DNA of 64,000 nucleotides from Mycolicibacterium monacense (GCF_010731575.1 NZ_AP022617.1:372001-436000), one strand, 5' to 3'; numbered from the stretch's first letter, positions 41,581-51,111 are shown. A program made the numbers and translations. The notes: a model not told the origin generated them from the sequence alone.

Positions 41581-42890
41581 CCGCGTTGCGCGGCAGAAGG
41601 ATCGGCTTGGCGTCGGTCCTGGTGCTGCTGCTGATCGCCGGCCTGGTTACGGTGTCGCCCGCGCTGAAGGCCGCCGACCGGGTCACCGTCGTCGGGTACT
41701 TCGAGAACAGCAACGGTCTGTTCGCCGGCGACGAGGTACAGATCCTGGGCGTTCCGGTCGGCGAGATCGTCGAGATCGAACCGCAGCCCGACCGGGTCAA
41801 GGTGATCTTCTGGTACGACGCCAGGTATAAGGTGCCCGCCGACGCCAACGCTGCGGTCCTCTCACCGGCGCTGGTGACGGCGCGCGCCGTTCAGTTGACT
41901 CCGGCGTACTCGGGCGGCCCGATCATGCAGGACAACGCCGTGATCCCCGAAGATCGCACCGCCGTCCCCGTCGAATGGGACGATTTCCGTGCGCAACTCG
42001 ACTCGCTCACCGAGATGCTGCAGCCGAGCGAACCCGGCGGCGTTGCTCCGCTGGGCGCCTTCATCAACACGGCCGCGGACAACCTCCGCGGTGAGGGCGC
42101 CAACATCCGCGACGCGATCATCAAATTCTCGCGGGCGATTTCTGCGCTCAGCGACCACAGCACCGACATCTTCGGCACCGTGAAAAACCTGTCCATTCTG
42201 GTGGCGGCTCTGCGAGCCAGTTCGGATCTGATGCAGCAACTGAACGGCAACCTTGCCGCGGTTACCGCACTGCTGACAGCAGATCCGGGAGCGGTAGGTA
42301 TTGCAATGCAGGACCTCAACGGCGCAGTGGGCGAGGTCCAGAGCTTTGTGGCCGAGAACCGGGAAGCACTCGGCGTCACATCGGACAAGTTGGCGTCCGT
42401 CTCCCAGGCGGTCACCGACAGCCTCGACGACGTGAAGCAAACGCTGCACATTGCACCCACGGCGCTCAACAACTACAACAACATCTGGCAGCCTGCCCAA
42501 GGCGCCTTGTCGGGCGCACTGGTCATCAACAATTTCGCCAACACCATCTCGTTCCTGTGTGGTGCTGTGCAGGCGGCGTCACGGATGAACGGCGAGCAAT
42601 CGGCCAAGCTGTGCGCGCAATACCTCGCTCCGATCATCAAGAATCGCCAGTACAACTTTCCCCCACTGGGGGAGAACCTCTTCATCGGCGCCCAGGCCCG
42701 GCCGAACGAGGTGACCTACAGCGAGGACCGGCTGCGTCCCGGTCACATTCCGCCGGTGCCTGACACACCGCCACCGGCGGTCACCTCAACGCCAGCGGGC
42801 AGCGCTCCGTTACTGCCCGCCGAGACGATCGCCACCAACCCCGCCGACGGCCTGCCCGGCTTGATGGTCCCCTCCGGAGACGGGTCGTGA
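41577..42890 (+). CDS. mceD: MceD protein of mce operon 1
   Basis: 437 residues, GTG start overlapping the mceC stop. Anchor LASVLVLLLIAGLVTVSPAL; MCE domain GYFENSNGLFAGDEVQILGV, PVGEIVEIEPQPDRVKVIFW; stalk with VEWDDFRAQLDSLTEMLQPS and FINTAADNLRGEGANIRDAI, both typical for MceD. The C-terminus is Pro-rich, ending DGLPGLMVPSGDGS, close to the same ending in its paralogue. Confidence 0.94.
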   Translation: MTALRGRRIGLASVLVLLLIAGLVTVSPALKAADRVTVVGYFENSNGLFAGDEVQILGVPVGEIVEIEPQPDRVKVIFWYDARYKVPADANAAVLSPALVTARAVQLTPAYSGGPIMQDNAVIPEDRTAVPVEWDDFRAQLDSLTEMLQPSEPGGVAPLGAFINTAADNLRGEGANIRDAIIKFSRAISALSDHSTDIFGTVKNLSILVAALRASSDLMQQLNGNLAAVTALLTADPGAVGIAMQDLNGAVGEVQSFVAENREALGVTSDKLASVSQAVTDSLDDVKQTLHIAPTALNNYNNIWQPAQGALSGALVINNFANTISFLCGAVQAASRMNGEQSAKLCAQYLAPIIKNRQYNFPPLGENLFIGAQARPNEVTYSEDRLRPGHIPPVPDTPPPAVTSTPAGSAPLLPAETIATNPADGLPGLMVPSGDGS

Positions 42891-44026
42891 CGCGGTCCCG
42901 TCACGCCCGTGCGTCGGGGTTGGTGCTGGTGCTCACCGCTGTCGTCGGACTCTCGGGCTGCGGCTGGCGCGGGCTGAACTCTCTTCCGCTCCCCGGAACC
43001 GCGGGCGGTGGCCCGGGCTCGTTCGAGATCAAAGCTCAGCTCCCGGATGTGACGAACATCCAACAGAATTCGCGCGTGCGGGTGGGTGACGTGACGGTTG
43101 GCAACGTCACCGCCATCGAGCGGCAGGACTGGCACTCACTGGTCACTATGCGACTCGACGGTGATGTGTCGCTGCCCGCCAACGTCACCGCGACGATCGG
43201 TCAGACCAGTCTCCTGGGTTCACTGCACATCGAGCTGGCGCCCCCGGTCGACGCATCGCCGCAGGGCCGGCTGCACAGCGGATCGCTGATCCCGTTGTCC
43301 GCGGCGGGCGGCTACCCGACCACCGAGGAGACATTGGCGGCGCTGTCGTTGGTGCTCAACGGTGGCGGGATCGGCCAAGTCCAGGACATCACCGCGGCGT
43401 TCAGCACCGCGTTCGCCGGCCGAGAGAAGGATCTTCGGAGTCTGATCGAACAGCTGGACGTGTTCATCGGCCGGCTGAGTGCGCAAACCGACGACATCAT
43501 CGCCGCCACTGAGAACGTCAACGAGCTGGTCGGCCAGTTTGCCGAGCAGAAACCCGTGGTGGACCGTGGCCTGCGCACATTTCCCGACGCACTGGCCGTC
43601 CTGAAGGAGCAGCGAGAACAGCTGGCCGAAGTGGTCGACAAGCTCGGTGAGTTCGGCGCGCTCGCCGCAGATTCGGTGAACCTCACCAAGGAAGCCCTGG
43701 TTCAGGAGCTGAAGGATCTTGGGCCGGTGCTTGAGTCGCTGGCCAACGCCGGCCCGTCGATGACCAGATCGTTGAGCTTTCTCACAACCTTTCCGTGGGC
43801 GAAAGAACTGATTCCCAAGTGGTTTCGCGGCGATTTCGCCAACCTCACGCTGGTGCTGGACTTGACATTGAGCCGCCTCGACTCGGCGCTGCTGACCGGC
43901 ACCCGCTTCGAGGGCAGTTTGACCGAGCTAGAGGCGCAGTGGGGTCGCACGATCGGCCAGCAGCCCAGTCCTTACACCGCGGGTAATCCGCTCACTTTTC
44001 CCTACCAGCACGATCAAGGACCGTAA
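42887..44026 (+). CDS. mceE: MceE lipoprotein of mce operon 1
   Basis: 379 residues. It has a lipoprotein signal: an arginine-rich start, hydrophobic stretch LVLVLTAVVGLSGC with the lipobox L-S-G-C, then the acylated Cys near residue 25. This is characteristic of MceE (LprK-like) in mycobacteria. The MCE domain is PDVTNIQQNSRVRVGDVTVG, followed by QTSLLGSLHIELAPP and GGGIGQVQDITAAFSTAFAG. It overlaps mceD by four bases and mceF by one. Confidence 0.94.
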   Translation: MTRSRHARASGLVLVLTAVVGLSGCGWRGLNSLPLPGTAGGGPGSFEIKAQLPDVTNIQQNSRVRVGDVTVGNVTAIERQDWHSLVTMRLDGDVSLPANVTATIGQTSLLGSLHIELAPPVDASPQGRLHSGSLIPLSAAGGYPTTEETLAALSLVLNGGGIGQVQDITAAFSTAFAGREKDLRSLIEQLDVFIGRLSAQTDDIIAATENVNELVGQFAEQKPVVDRGLRTFPDALAVLKEQREQLAEVVDKLGEFGALAADSVNLTKEALVQELKDLGPVLESLANAGPSMTRSLSFLTTFPWAKELIPKWFRGDFANLTLVLDLTLSRLDSALLTGTRFEGSLTELEAQWGRTIGQQPSPYTAGNPLTFPYQHDQGP

Positions 44027-45474
44027 TGCGCTTAGAGCGTCAAGTACGGATCAAGCTCGCGGTGTTCGCAGCGGTGTCAGCTGTTGCAGTCGCGGTGACA
44101 GTCTTCGGCTATATCAAGTTGTCCAACCTGGTGCCCGGTGTCGGCCAGTACACCGTGACAGTCCAGCTTCCCGAGTCCGGTGGCCTGTACAAGAGCGGAA
44201 ACGTCACCTACCGCGGCAGCGAGGTGGGGCGAGTCGTCGACGTGCGAGTGGCGGGAACCGGTGTCGAGGCCGAACTCTCGTTGAAATCCGACATCGAGAT
44301 CCCGTCCGACCTCGACGCCGAGGTACACAGCCAATCGGCAATTGGTGAACAGTATGTCGCGTTGCTGCCGCGCGATGGCAATGCCCGGCCGCTGCGTCAG
44401 GGTGACGTGATACCGCGGGAGCGGACATCGGTGCCCGCTGACATCAATTCGCTGCTCGACGCGACCAACACCGCGCTGGGTGCGATCCCTCTCGATAACC
44501 TGAAAACCGTTGTCGACGAGAGCTACACCGCGATCGGTGGCCTCGGGCCCGAACTCTCCCGAATAGTGAAGGGGTCGACGACCCTGGCCATCGACGCCAG
44601 GAAGGAGCTGCTTCCCTTGATCGGCCTGATCGACCAGTCGGCGCCCGTACTGGACTCCCAGGCCGAGTCGGCGGACTCCATCCAGGCCTGGGCCGCAAAC
44701 CTGGCAGACCTTACTGGCCAGCTCGAGAAGCAGGACCGCGCGGTCGCGGGCATCCTGGAGAAGGGGCCACCCGCTGCCGAGGAAGTGAGGCAACTCTTCG
44801 AGCGAGTGCGGCCGACCATTCCCATCGTGCTCGCCAACCTCGTCACCGTCGGCGATGTCGCGATCACCTACCAGGACAACATTGAGCAGTTACTGGTGCT
44901 GCTCCCGCAGGGAACCGCCATCATGGGCGGCGGCGTGGTACCGAATCTTCACGCCAAGCAGGACTACCGGGGCTTCTACCTCGACTTCAACCTGAATCTG
45001 AACGTGCCGCCGGCGTGCACCACCGGCTTTCTGCCCGCTCAGCAGCGGCGGCCGGCCAGCGAAGTGGACTACCCCAAGCGTCCGGAAGGCGACCTTTACT
45101 GCCGGGTGCCTCAGGATTCACCGCTGAGCGTCCGCGGGGCGCGCAACGTCCCCTGCACAACCGTGCCCGGCAAGCGCGCGCCGACAGTGAAGATGTGCGA
45201 AAGCGACGAGAACTACGTGCCCCTCAACGACGGCTACAACTGGAAGGGCGACCCGAACGCCACTGTTACGGGGCAGTCGGTTCCGCAGTTGCCGCCGGGA
45301 TCGCCGCCCGCACTTCAAGCCGCTCCGCCGCCGCCGGTAGCGGCAGCGGCGTACAACCCTGCGACGGGCACGTACCTGGGACCCGATGGCCGGGTCTACA
45401 CGCAGTCCAACCTTGCTCACAGCGCCGACCAGAACAAGACGTGGCAGTCGATGTTGCTGCCGCCGTCGCCGTGA
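44026..45474 (+). CDS. mceF: MceF protein of mce operon 1
   Basis: 482 residues, ATG overlapping the mceE stop (TAATG). Anchor LAVFAAVSAVAVAVTVFGYI, MCE domain LPESGGLYKSGNVTYRGSEV and GRVVDVRVAGTGVEAELSLK. The large C-terminal part contains GFYLDFNLNLNVPPACTTGF and ends with YNPATGTYLGPDGRVYTQSN, as usual for MceF. It completes the six-subunit set. No mas/mam accessory genes follow it. Confidence 0.94.
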   Translation: MRLERQVRIKLAVFAAVSAVAVAVTVFGYIKLSNLVPGVGQYTVTVQLPESGGLYKSGNVTYRGSEVGRVVDVRVAGTGVEAELSLKSDIEIPSDLDAEVHSQSAIGEQYVALLPRDGNARPLRQGDVIPRERTSVPADINSLLDATNTALGAIPLDNLKTVVDESYTAIGGLGPELSRIVKGSTTLAIDARKELLPLIGLIDQSAPVLDSQAESADSIQAWAANLADLTGQLEKQDRAVAGILEKGPPAAEEVRQLFERVRPTIPIVLANLVTVGDVAITYQDNIEQLLVLLPQGTAIMGGGVVPNLHAKQDYRGFYLDFNLNLNVPPACTTGFLPAQQRRPASEVDYPKRPEGDLYCRVPQDSPLSVRGARNVPCTTVPGKRAPTVKMCESDENYVPLNDGYNWKGDPNATVTGQSVPQLPPGSPPALQAAPPPPVAAAAYNPATGTYLGPDGRVYTQSNLAHSADQNKTWQSMLLPPSP

Positions 45475-45505
45475 GGCGCGACTGTGACTCAACGAAACCG
45501 GGGCG

Positions 45506-46111
45506 TCAGCCGGCGCCGGTGCGACGTCTCGGACGAGGGTTTCCGGCCGGAGGGTCGTTGAACAGCGAAGCCACCAGCGCGGGGACTTCATCGGAATGAC
45601 TACCCGGCAGCAGCAGCATCGACATGACACTGCGCAGAAACAGATCGCCGAGCTGACGTTTGGTCAGAGCCCCGCTGGTCACCAGTGGAGACTCATCGGC
45701 GGCCGGGCCCAGCGCCTCGGTGACCACGTCGACCAGGTTGGGGAAGGTGTCGCGGATGAGCGCTAGCGTGAACTCCGGTGCCACGTCGAGCATTCGGTTC
45801 AAGTCGCCGCCGGAGGCGCGATAGTCGATCAGTGTGTTCAGCACGACAGCGACCCGTCGTCCCGGGTCGGGATCCGCCTCAATCGCCGCCTCGAACGCCG
45901 CGGTGATGCCGACCTCGAAATGCCGGCCGACAGCTGACAGCACCTCTTCTTTGTTGTTGAAGTATCGGTAGAAGGTGCCACGAGCGACGTGTGACGCCTT
46001 GCAGATATCGCTGACGGACAGCTTCTGGGTGCCTTGCCTGCTCAACGCCTTCATCGTGCCGATTAGGATTTTACGTACGGCAGCATCGGCTTGCGGGCTG
46101 TCAACGGTCAC
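45506..46111 (-). CDS. TetR family transcriptional regulator (3' of mce operon 1)
   Basis: 201 residues from the start at 46111. The HTH is SDICKASHVARGTFYRYFNN, close in style to the TetRs at 26303 and 35037 (all R/V-G-T-x-Y-R-Y-F), with a ligand domain LNRMLDVAPEFTLALIRDTF. It converges on mceF with 31 bases between stops. Mce loci often carry their own regulators, but at the 5' end; here it is at the 3' end and points the other way. It has an Arg/Pro-rich C-terminal tail. I saw no copy of the 26-base palindrome upstream of it. Confidence 0.9.
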   Translation of the reverse strand: MTVDSPQADAAVRKILIGTMKALSRQGTQKLSVSDICKASHVARGTFYRYFNNKEEVLSAVGRHFEVGITAAFEAAIEADPDPGRRVAVVLNTLIDYRASGGDLNRMLDVAPEFTLALIRDTFPNLVDVVTEALGPAADESPLVTSGALTKRQLGDLFLRSVMSMLLLPGSHSDEVPALVASLFNDPPAGNPRPRRRTGAG

Positions 46112-46321
46112 TCAGCTTCACCTCACAGCCCATCGGCAGGCCGGTACCCTGCCCGCGTGGCAGCTTGCCGGCTCGCCCGCGCATCGAAACCGGGCGCACA
46201 TCGCTTCATACTCGACGATTATGGTCTCCGTCCGGATGCCTCGGGCACCTTCGCCGTCGAGTGTGACCAAGGGAATGCGCTAGACGCGTCTGCCCCGCCG
46301 AGGTGCTCCCCTGATACTCCG
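46112..46321. other. Non-coding gap upstream of the TetR gene
   Basis: No gene, palindrome or terminator is recognised in this stretch. It should hold the promoter of the TetR gene at 45506-46111. Confidence 0.4.
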
Positions 46322-46921
46322 TCAATGAGACCGGACACCGAAGTCGATGTCGTGAATGCCGGAGAACGGAGTGAAACCGTTCTTTCCGAGCCACGACGGC
46401 GCGGCGTGGTGTTCCGGTTCTGGCCGCGCCCAGTCCACCCAGGACCCCCAGTCGCCGCGACGCAACTTCTGCTGCAAGGACTGCGGGTGTTCCGTCGCTG
46501 CGTCGGTGTAGCGCTGCGCGAATCGTTTCATCTCTGCGAGCACCCAGACGTCCTCCTCGGAACGCCATTTGCCGTCGCCGCCGTACTCGATGAACTGGTA
46601 TGACGGAAAGTCGATGGGACGTCCGCCCGGCTGTGGGTTGTCAGCTCGATTGAGCACCTTGTAGGCAACGCGCGTGCCATCGACGACGTACCACACGAGC
46701 GGGCTGTAGACCTGGGGTGCGGCGCCCATCGTGCCCTCGAGGAACCGGGTGATCTCCTGTGGACCGGTGAAGGTGCCGTAGTAGTGGTCGAAGTAGGTCG
46801 CGTCGTCGGTGAACAGATTGGCCCAGGCCGCCCAGTCTTCGAGCACCGGGCCGGTCATGAAATAGCGCCGAAACTCCCGCTCGACTTCCGCAATATCTGA
46901 CATGCGCGTCATCTTATGCAT
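46322..46921 (-). CDS. SnoaL/NTF2-like protein, single gene
   Basis: 199 residues from the ATG at 46921 (ATGs at 46912 and 46903 also possible). It has EVEREFRRYFMTGPVLEDWA, AWANLFTDDATYFDHYYGTF, GPQEITRFLEGTMGAAP, YVVDGTRVAYKVLNRADNPQ, in NTF2 style with a C-terminal extension of 60 residues. It resembles single-domain SnoaL-like proteins of mycobacterial sterol or phenol clusters. No function can be assigned. It is divergent from the extended SDR at 47112 (190-base gap). Confidence 0.82.
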   Translation of the reverse strand: MHKMTRMSDIAEVEREFRRYFMTGPVLEDWAAWANLFTDDATYFDHYYGTFTGPQEITRFLEGTMGAAPQVYSPLVWYVVDGTRVAYKVLNRADNPQPGGRPIDFPSYQFIEYGGDGKWRSEEDVWVLAEMKRFAQRYTDAATEHPQSLQQKLRRGDWGSWVDWARPEPEHHAAPSWLGKNGFTPFSGIHDIDFGVRSH

Positions 46922-47111
46922 CGTGTATTTTCCATAGGTGCAAACCCATAGTCGAATCTGACATCCGGGGACATGCCCGACCGCCGATAAGACGCGGTCT
47001 CACTAATAGGGAATCATCGAAGTCGCCGCCAGGCCGTTCGTGAATCTGACACGCTGATCACGGTGTGGCACACTGCGAGATGCCTGCCGATGGTCACGAC
47101 AGCGAGAAGGG

Positions 47112-48128
47112 ATGGCGGTGCCCGGAAGCACGAAGCTGGTGATCGGTGCGAGCGGATTCCTCGGCTCACACGTCGTGCGGCAGCTCGTCGAACGCGGCGA
47201 GCGCGTCCGAGTCCTCATTCGGGCCACCAGTTCCACGAAGGCTTTCGACGACCTCGACGTCGAGCGCTGTTATGGCGACATCTTCGACGACCAGGCGGTC
47301 CGCGAGGCCATGACCGGCTGCGACGATGTGTTCTATTGCGTCGTCGACGCCAGGGCGTGGCTGCGGGACCCGGCGCCCCTTTTTCGCACGAATGTCGACG
47401 GCCTGCGGCACATTCTCGACATCGCCGCCGAGGCAGACTTGCACCGGTTCGTATTCACCAGCAGCATCGGCACGATCGCCCTGAACGCGGACGGTGCAGC
47501 CACCGAGGACATGCCGTTCAACTGGATCGACAAGGGCGGCGCCTACATCCGCTCGCGCGTCGAGGCCGAGAACCTGGTGCTCGGCTACGCAAGGGATCGC
47601 GGCTTGCCCGCGGTGGCGATGTGCGTGTCGAACACCTACGGGCCGGGGGATTGGCAACCCACGCCACACGGCTCACTCGTCGCGGCCGCCGCGGCCGGGA
47701 AGATGCCCTTCTACGTCAAGGGCATGGCGATGGAGGTGGTCGGCATCGAGGACGCTGCGCGCGCCCTCGTCCTGGCCGCCGAGCGCGGCCGACCCGGTGA
47801 GCGATACATCATCTCCGACAGATTCATCAGCGCGCGCGAACTGTACACCGCTGCTGCTGCGGCAGCGGGCGTCCGGGGCCCGCGGTGGGGAGTTCCGCTG
47901 AAGATCATGTATGCGTTGGGTTTTGCCGGTGACCTCGCGGCCGCGATGCTGCGACGGGACCTTCTGCTTTCGTCCATGAGCGTCCGGTTGATGCACATCA
48001 TGTCGCCGATGGATCACGGAAAAGCGGAACGCGAGCTCGGGTGGCGCCCCGAGCCCATCGTCGACTCGATCCGAAAAGCCGTCGACTTCTACCGCGCCCG
48101 GCGCGCCGACGAGGAGGGCCCCCGATAG
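47112..48128 (+). CDS. Extended SDR, NAD-dependent epimerase/dehydratase family
   Basis: 338 residues from the ATG at 47112, preceded by GAGAAGG. Cofactor motif VIGASGFLGSHVVRQLVERG, VDARAWLRDPAPLFRTNVDG, a Ser in FVFTSSIGTIAL, and GEDAAR-type C-terminal residues near EDAARALVLAAERGRPGERY. The likely catalytic Tyr lies around GGAYIRSRVEAENLV, with S-R in place of the usual Tyr-x-x-x-Lys spacing, so the active site is unusual or different. Relatives are 3beta-hydroxysteroid dehydrogenases and dihydroflavonol reductases. It is followed by a DapB-like gene 13 bases later. Confidence 0.85.
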   Translation: MAVPGSTKLVIGASGFLGSHVVRQLVERGERVRVLIRATSSTKAFDDLDVERCYGDIFDDQAVREAMTGCDDVFYCVVDARAWLRDPAPLFRTNVDGLRHILDIAAEADLHRFVFTSSIGTIALNADGAATEDMPFNWIDKGGAYIRSRVEAENLVLGYARDRGLPAVAMCVSNTYGPGDWQPTPHGSLVAAAAAGKMPFYVKGMAMEVVGIEDAARALVLAAERGRPGERYIISDRFISARELYTAAAAAAGVRGPRWGVPLKIMYALGFAGDLAAAMLRRDLLLSSMSVRLMHIMSPMDHGKAERELGWRPEPIVDSIRKAVDFYRARRADEEGPR

Positions 48129-48141
48129 TGAAGGTTCACGA

Positions 48142-49179
48142 ATGAAAGTTGTTGTCTGCTACACCGGCGGCGTCGGCTCCCAGGTGATCAGGCTGCTCGG
48201 CGAGCACCCCGACCACGAATTGGTCGGTGTGCTGGTCCACGATCGGGCGAAGGAGGGCCGCGACGTCGGCGAGCTGACGAACACCGCTCAAATCGGCGTG
48301 GCCGCTACCTGTGACGTCGATCAGATCCTCGCGCTACGACCCGACTGCGCGCTCTGGCACGGAGCGGCCTGGGACCGCGAGACTGTAGCCCGCTTCCTGC
48401 GGTCGGGAGTCAACGTCTACACCGGCATGGCGGGCTTCTCCGTCCCGCTCGCCGAGGACGAGGAGCTCCGGGCCGCATGCCAGGCCGGCGGCGCCAGCCT
48501 GGCCAGCGGCGGGAACATCCCCGGGCTCATCAGCGACGTGCTGCCGCTGTTCCTCAGCGGCTACACCGGCAACATCCGACGTATCCGGGCGACTCAGCGC
48601 AACCACGTCGCCGAGTACCCGTCGGCACACCAACTCCACGAGTACCTCATGATGGGTGTCCCACGGGAGCAGGCCGAGCACGCCACCGCTGTGGACGCAA
48701 TCTGGCTGACCGCGCAGTCCGAATCGGCCAAGCTCGTCGCAGCCGGGCTGGGCGCGGCCTACGGCCAGACCACCATCAGCACGAGAGAATTCGCGCTCAC
48801 GCCTGTCGAAATCACCTTGGAGTCAAGCGGTCTCACCGTGCCCGCGGGCACAGTCGCCGGGGTTCGGTGGACGTTCACCACGACTACCGCCGAGGGGTAT
48901 CCGTTCCTCGACGTCGTCAACGAACAGACCGTCGCCCTCGGGCTCGGTGCCGGATGGCGCCAGCAGATCGACGAACCGAACTGGACTGTCGAGGTCGACG
49001 GGCACCCCTCGATCCGCTGTCAACTGGAATTGACCGCAGGCACCGATCAACCCGTCGACTCGTCGCCGGCGCTCAACGCCGCCCGCGCGGTGAACTTCAT
49101 ACCTCAACTCGTCGCAGCGGCGCCGGGCTTCGTCTCCGTGCTCGACATGCCCGCGCCCCGCGGCTACCTGGCCGGCTGA
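48142..49179 (+). CDS. Dihydrodipicolinate-reductase-like oxidoreductase
   Basis: 345 residues. The N-terminus VVVCYTGGVGSQVIRLLGEH is a Rossmann-type start like DapB-like 2,4-diaminopentanoate dehydrogenases, followed by LTNTAQIGVAATCDVDQILA and ASLASGGNIPGLISDVLPLF. Mycobacteria have many paralogues of this group with no known reaction. It is too long and lacks the tetrahydrodipicolinate-binding motif of true DapB. It lies 13 bases after the extended SDR in one operon and converges with a TetR. Confidence 0.82.
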   Translation: MKVVVCYTGGVGSQVIRLLGEHPDHELVGVLVHDRAKEGRDVGELTNTAQIGVAATCDVDQILALRPDCALWHGAAWDRETVARFLRSGVNVYTGMAGFSVPLAEDEELRAACQAGGASLASGGNIPGLISDVLPLFLSGYTGNIRRIRATQRNHVAEYPSAHQLHEYLMMGVPREQAEHATAVDAIWLTAQSESAKLVAAGLGAAYGQTTISTREFALTPVEITLESSGLTVPAGTVAGVRWTFTTTTAEGYPFLDVVNEQTVALGLGAGWRQQIDEPNWTVEVDGHPSIRCQLELTAGTDQPVDSSPALNAARAVNFIPQLVAAAPGFVSVLDMPAPRGYLAG

Positions 49180-49184
49180 CCCAC

Positions 49185-49895
49185 TTACCGCGGGTGTTCG
49201 CGCCGCAACTGGTCGGCGAGGTTGCTCAGCGCCTCGATCGCCACGCCGACTGCGTCCTGGACCTCCATCGTCCGGGAGACGCGCTCACCGCTCCCGCCAT
49301 CTGATGCAGCCAAGCCGGGGATGACAAAGTGACGGAAGCGACGTCGTACCTCGTCTTCTGAGCGATCTATTTCCTCTGCGGCGAGGTAGGTCTGCTCGAC
49401 GAGGAAGTCCACCATCTCGCCGATCTCGATGTCGGTTCGCACCTGCCCGCTGGTCTGCCCCTCCCGCAGCACCGGTCCGACCGCCTCCACCGCGACCTGA
49501 TGAACGCGCGGATCGCGCATCGACGCGGAGTGCTGGGCGATGAGTGCCGATATCGACGGGTCGGACGGCAGCTCACGGGTGGTGTACACCAGAGCCGCTT
49601 CCAACTTGGCGAAGACCCCGGTTTTGGCGGCCATCACCGCCGCCACCGCCGCGACGTGTCTGCGGGCCCGCAGCAGCGCGACCTGCACCAACATCTCCGA
49701 GACGCTGCCCAGTTGGCGAAACGCGGTGGCACGGGATACGCCCGCGGTCTTGGCGACCACCTCCATCTGCACCGCGTTGATTCCGCGGGCCGCGATCTCC
49801 GCGTCGGCTGCGCGAATCAATCGGTCCCTGACGCTGCCGTCGTCACGGGAATTGATGTCGCCGGCGGTCACGGCGCTGAGACTACGTGATCGCAC
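49185..49895 (-). CDS. TetR family transcriptional regulator (P450/CaiB operon)
   Basis: 236 residues from the GTG at 49895; GTG at 49871 is an alternative. The HTH is VQMEVVAKTAGVSRATAFRQ with R-A-T-A-F-R-Q-L in place of the usual Y-R-Y-F, and a long helical ligand domain follows. The start overlaps the CaiB stop by 14 bases. It is the third gene of a P450-CaiB-TetR unit on this strand, so it may autoregulate it through the dyad at 52331. Confidence 0.87.
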   Translation of the reverse strand: MRSRSLSAVTAGDINSRDDGSVRDRLIRAADAEIAARGINAVQMEVVAKTAGVSRATAFRQLGSVSEMLVQVALLRARRHVAAVAAVMAAKTGVFAKLEAALVYTTRELPSDPSISALIAQHSASMRDPRVHQVAVEAVGPVLREGQTSGQVRTDIEIGEMVDFLVEQTYLAAEEIDRSEDEVRRRFRHFVIPGLAASDGGSGERVSRTMEVQDAVGVAIEALSNLADQLRREHPR

Positions 49896-51111
49896 CAGCG
49901 ATCTTCAGCTCGATGAGGCGGTCGTCATCGATGCCGAGCTCGCGCAGCACGTCGTCGGTGTGCTCGGCGAACTGCGGTGCTCGAGCCAGTGCCGCCGGGT
50001 CGTCGTCGAACTTCACTGGATTGGCCACCAGTTCTCGCGAAACACCCTCTGCATCAACGATTTCAGAGATACGGCCGTTGGCGCGCAGCGCTTCGTCGTT
50101 GGCGATCTCCCAGGCATCCTGGACCGGAGCCCACTGGCCCGTGCCGCGGCTCAAAATGGCCTTGCACTCGTCGAAACTCAACTCGGCGATGCGGTCCCGC
50201 ACGATGCCGTACGCGGTCTCGCTGTTCTCGGCCATCGCCGCCAGCGAGGCGAACCGAGGATCCTCGGCATACTGATCTAGGCCCATCAACCGGCAGAACT
50301 CCGGCCAGTACCGTGTCGGTTGCAACATCGACAGCTGGACGAATCTGCCGTCTGCGGTGCGATAAGCCCCGGTGAGCGGGTTGCCCGGCGCTTGCGTCCG
50401 GCGTTCGACCTTGGGCAGCGGTCCGCCCATCAGCATCGCCATGTTGACGCTGAACTGGGTGGTCCAGGCGCCGACCGCCAGCAGCGAAACATCCAGGACC
50501 GACGGTTCACCCGTCACGTGCCGCCCGTAGAGCGCCGCAGCCACGCCGCCGGCGATGGTGATTCCGCCGATGTTGTCCCCGTAGGCACCGGCAGGCATGA
50601 ACGCGCTGTGTGCGGCATCGGGCGGTGTGAGTCCGTCGGCGCTGCCGCCACGGGCCCAGAACGCCGTCGCGTCGTAGGCGCCGGCGTCGCGGTCGGGCCC
50701 CTTCATGCCGAATCCGCTACCCGCGACATAGATGATGTCGGGATTGACGCGCCGGACGTCGTCGACGTCGATGCCCAACTTCTCCCGCGCCGACGGCAAA
50801 TAGTTGGTGAGGAACACGTCGCTTCGGCGGATCAACTCGTCGAGAACCGGTCGGGCCTCGGCGTTGTCGAGCGCAAGCCCGACGCTGCGCTTTCCGCGGT
50901 TGGGCGCCTCCATGATCGGTGCGAAGCTCGATCCCGGCGCACTGGCCGCCGTGCCCAGCACCTTGACCAGACCGCGCTGCGCATCGCCGGTCACGGGATG
51001 CTCGATCTTGACCACCTCGGCGCCCCAATCCGACAGCACCGCGCCCGCCGACGGCACGAATGTGAACTGTGCGACCTCGAGCACCCGAACACCGTTGAGT
51101 GGCTTGCGCAT
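49882..51111 (-). CDS. Family III CoA-transferase (CaiB/BaiF)
   Basis: 409 residues. VRVLEVAQFTFVPSAGAVLS, the block DWGAEVVKIEHPVTGDAQRG, NRGKRSVGLALDNAEARPVL, FLTNYLPSAREKLGI, the GEPSVLDVSLLAVGAWTTQF segment that holds the catalytic Asp in this family, and LTGAYRTADGRFVQLSMLQP. It transfers CoA from an acyl-CoA donor to a carboxylic acid, typically activating a hydroxylated or branched acid. Its ATG overlaps the P450 stop by one base, suggesting that the P450 product is a substrate acid. Confidence 0.92.
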   Translation of the reverse strand: MRKPLNGVRVLEVAQFTFVPSAGAVLSDWGAEVVKIEHPVTGDAQRGLVKVLGTAASAPGSSFAPIMEAPNRGKRSVGLALDNAEARPVLDELIRRSDVFLTNYLPSAREKLGIDVDDVRRVNPDIIYVAGSGFGMKGPDRDAGAYDATAFWARGGSADGLTPPDAAHSAFMPAGAYGDNIGGITIAGGVAAALYGRHVTGEPSVLDVSLLAVGAWTTQFSVNMAMLMGGPLPKVERRTQAPGNPLTGAYRTADGRFVQLSMLQPTRYWPEFCRLMGLDQYAEDPRFASLAAMAENSETAYGIVRDRIAELSFDECKAILSRGTGQWAPVQDAWEIANDEALRANGRISEIVDAEGVSRELVANPVKFDDDPAALARAPQFAEHTDDVLRELGIDDDRLIELKIAGAIT

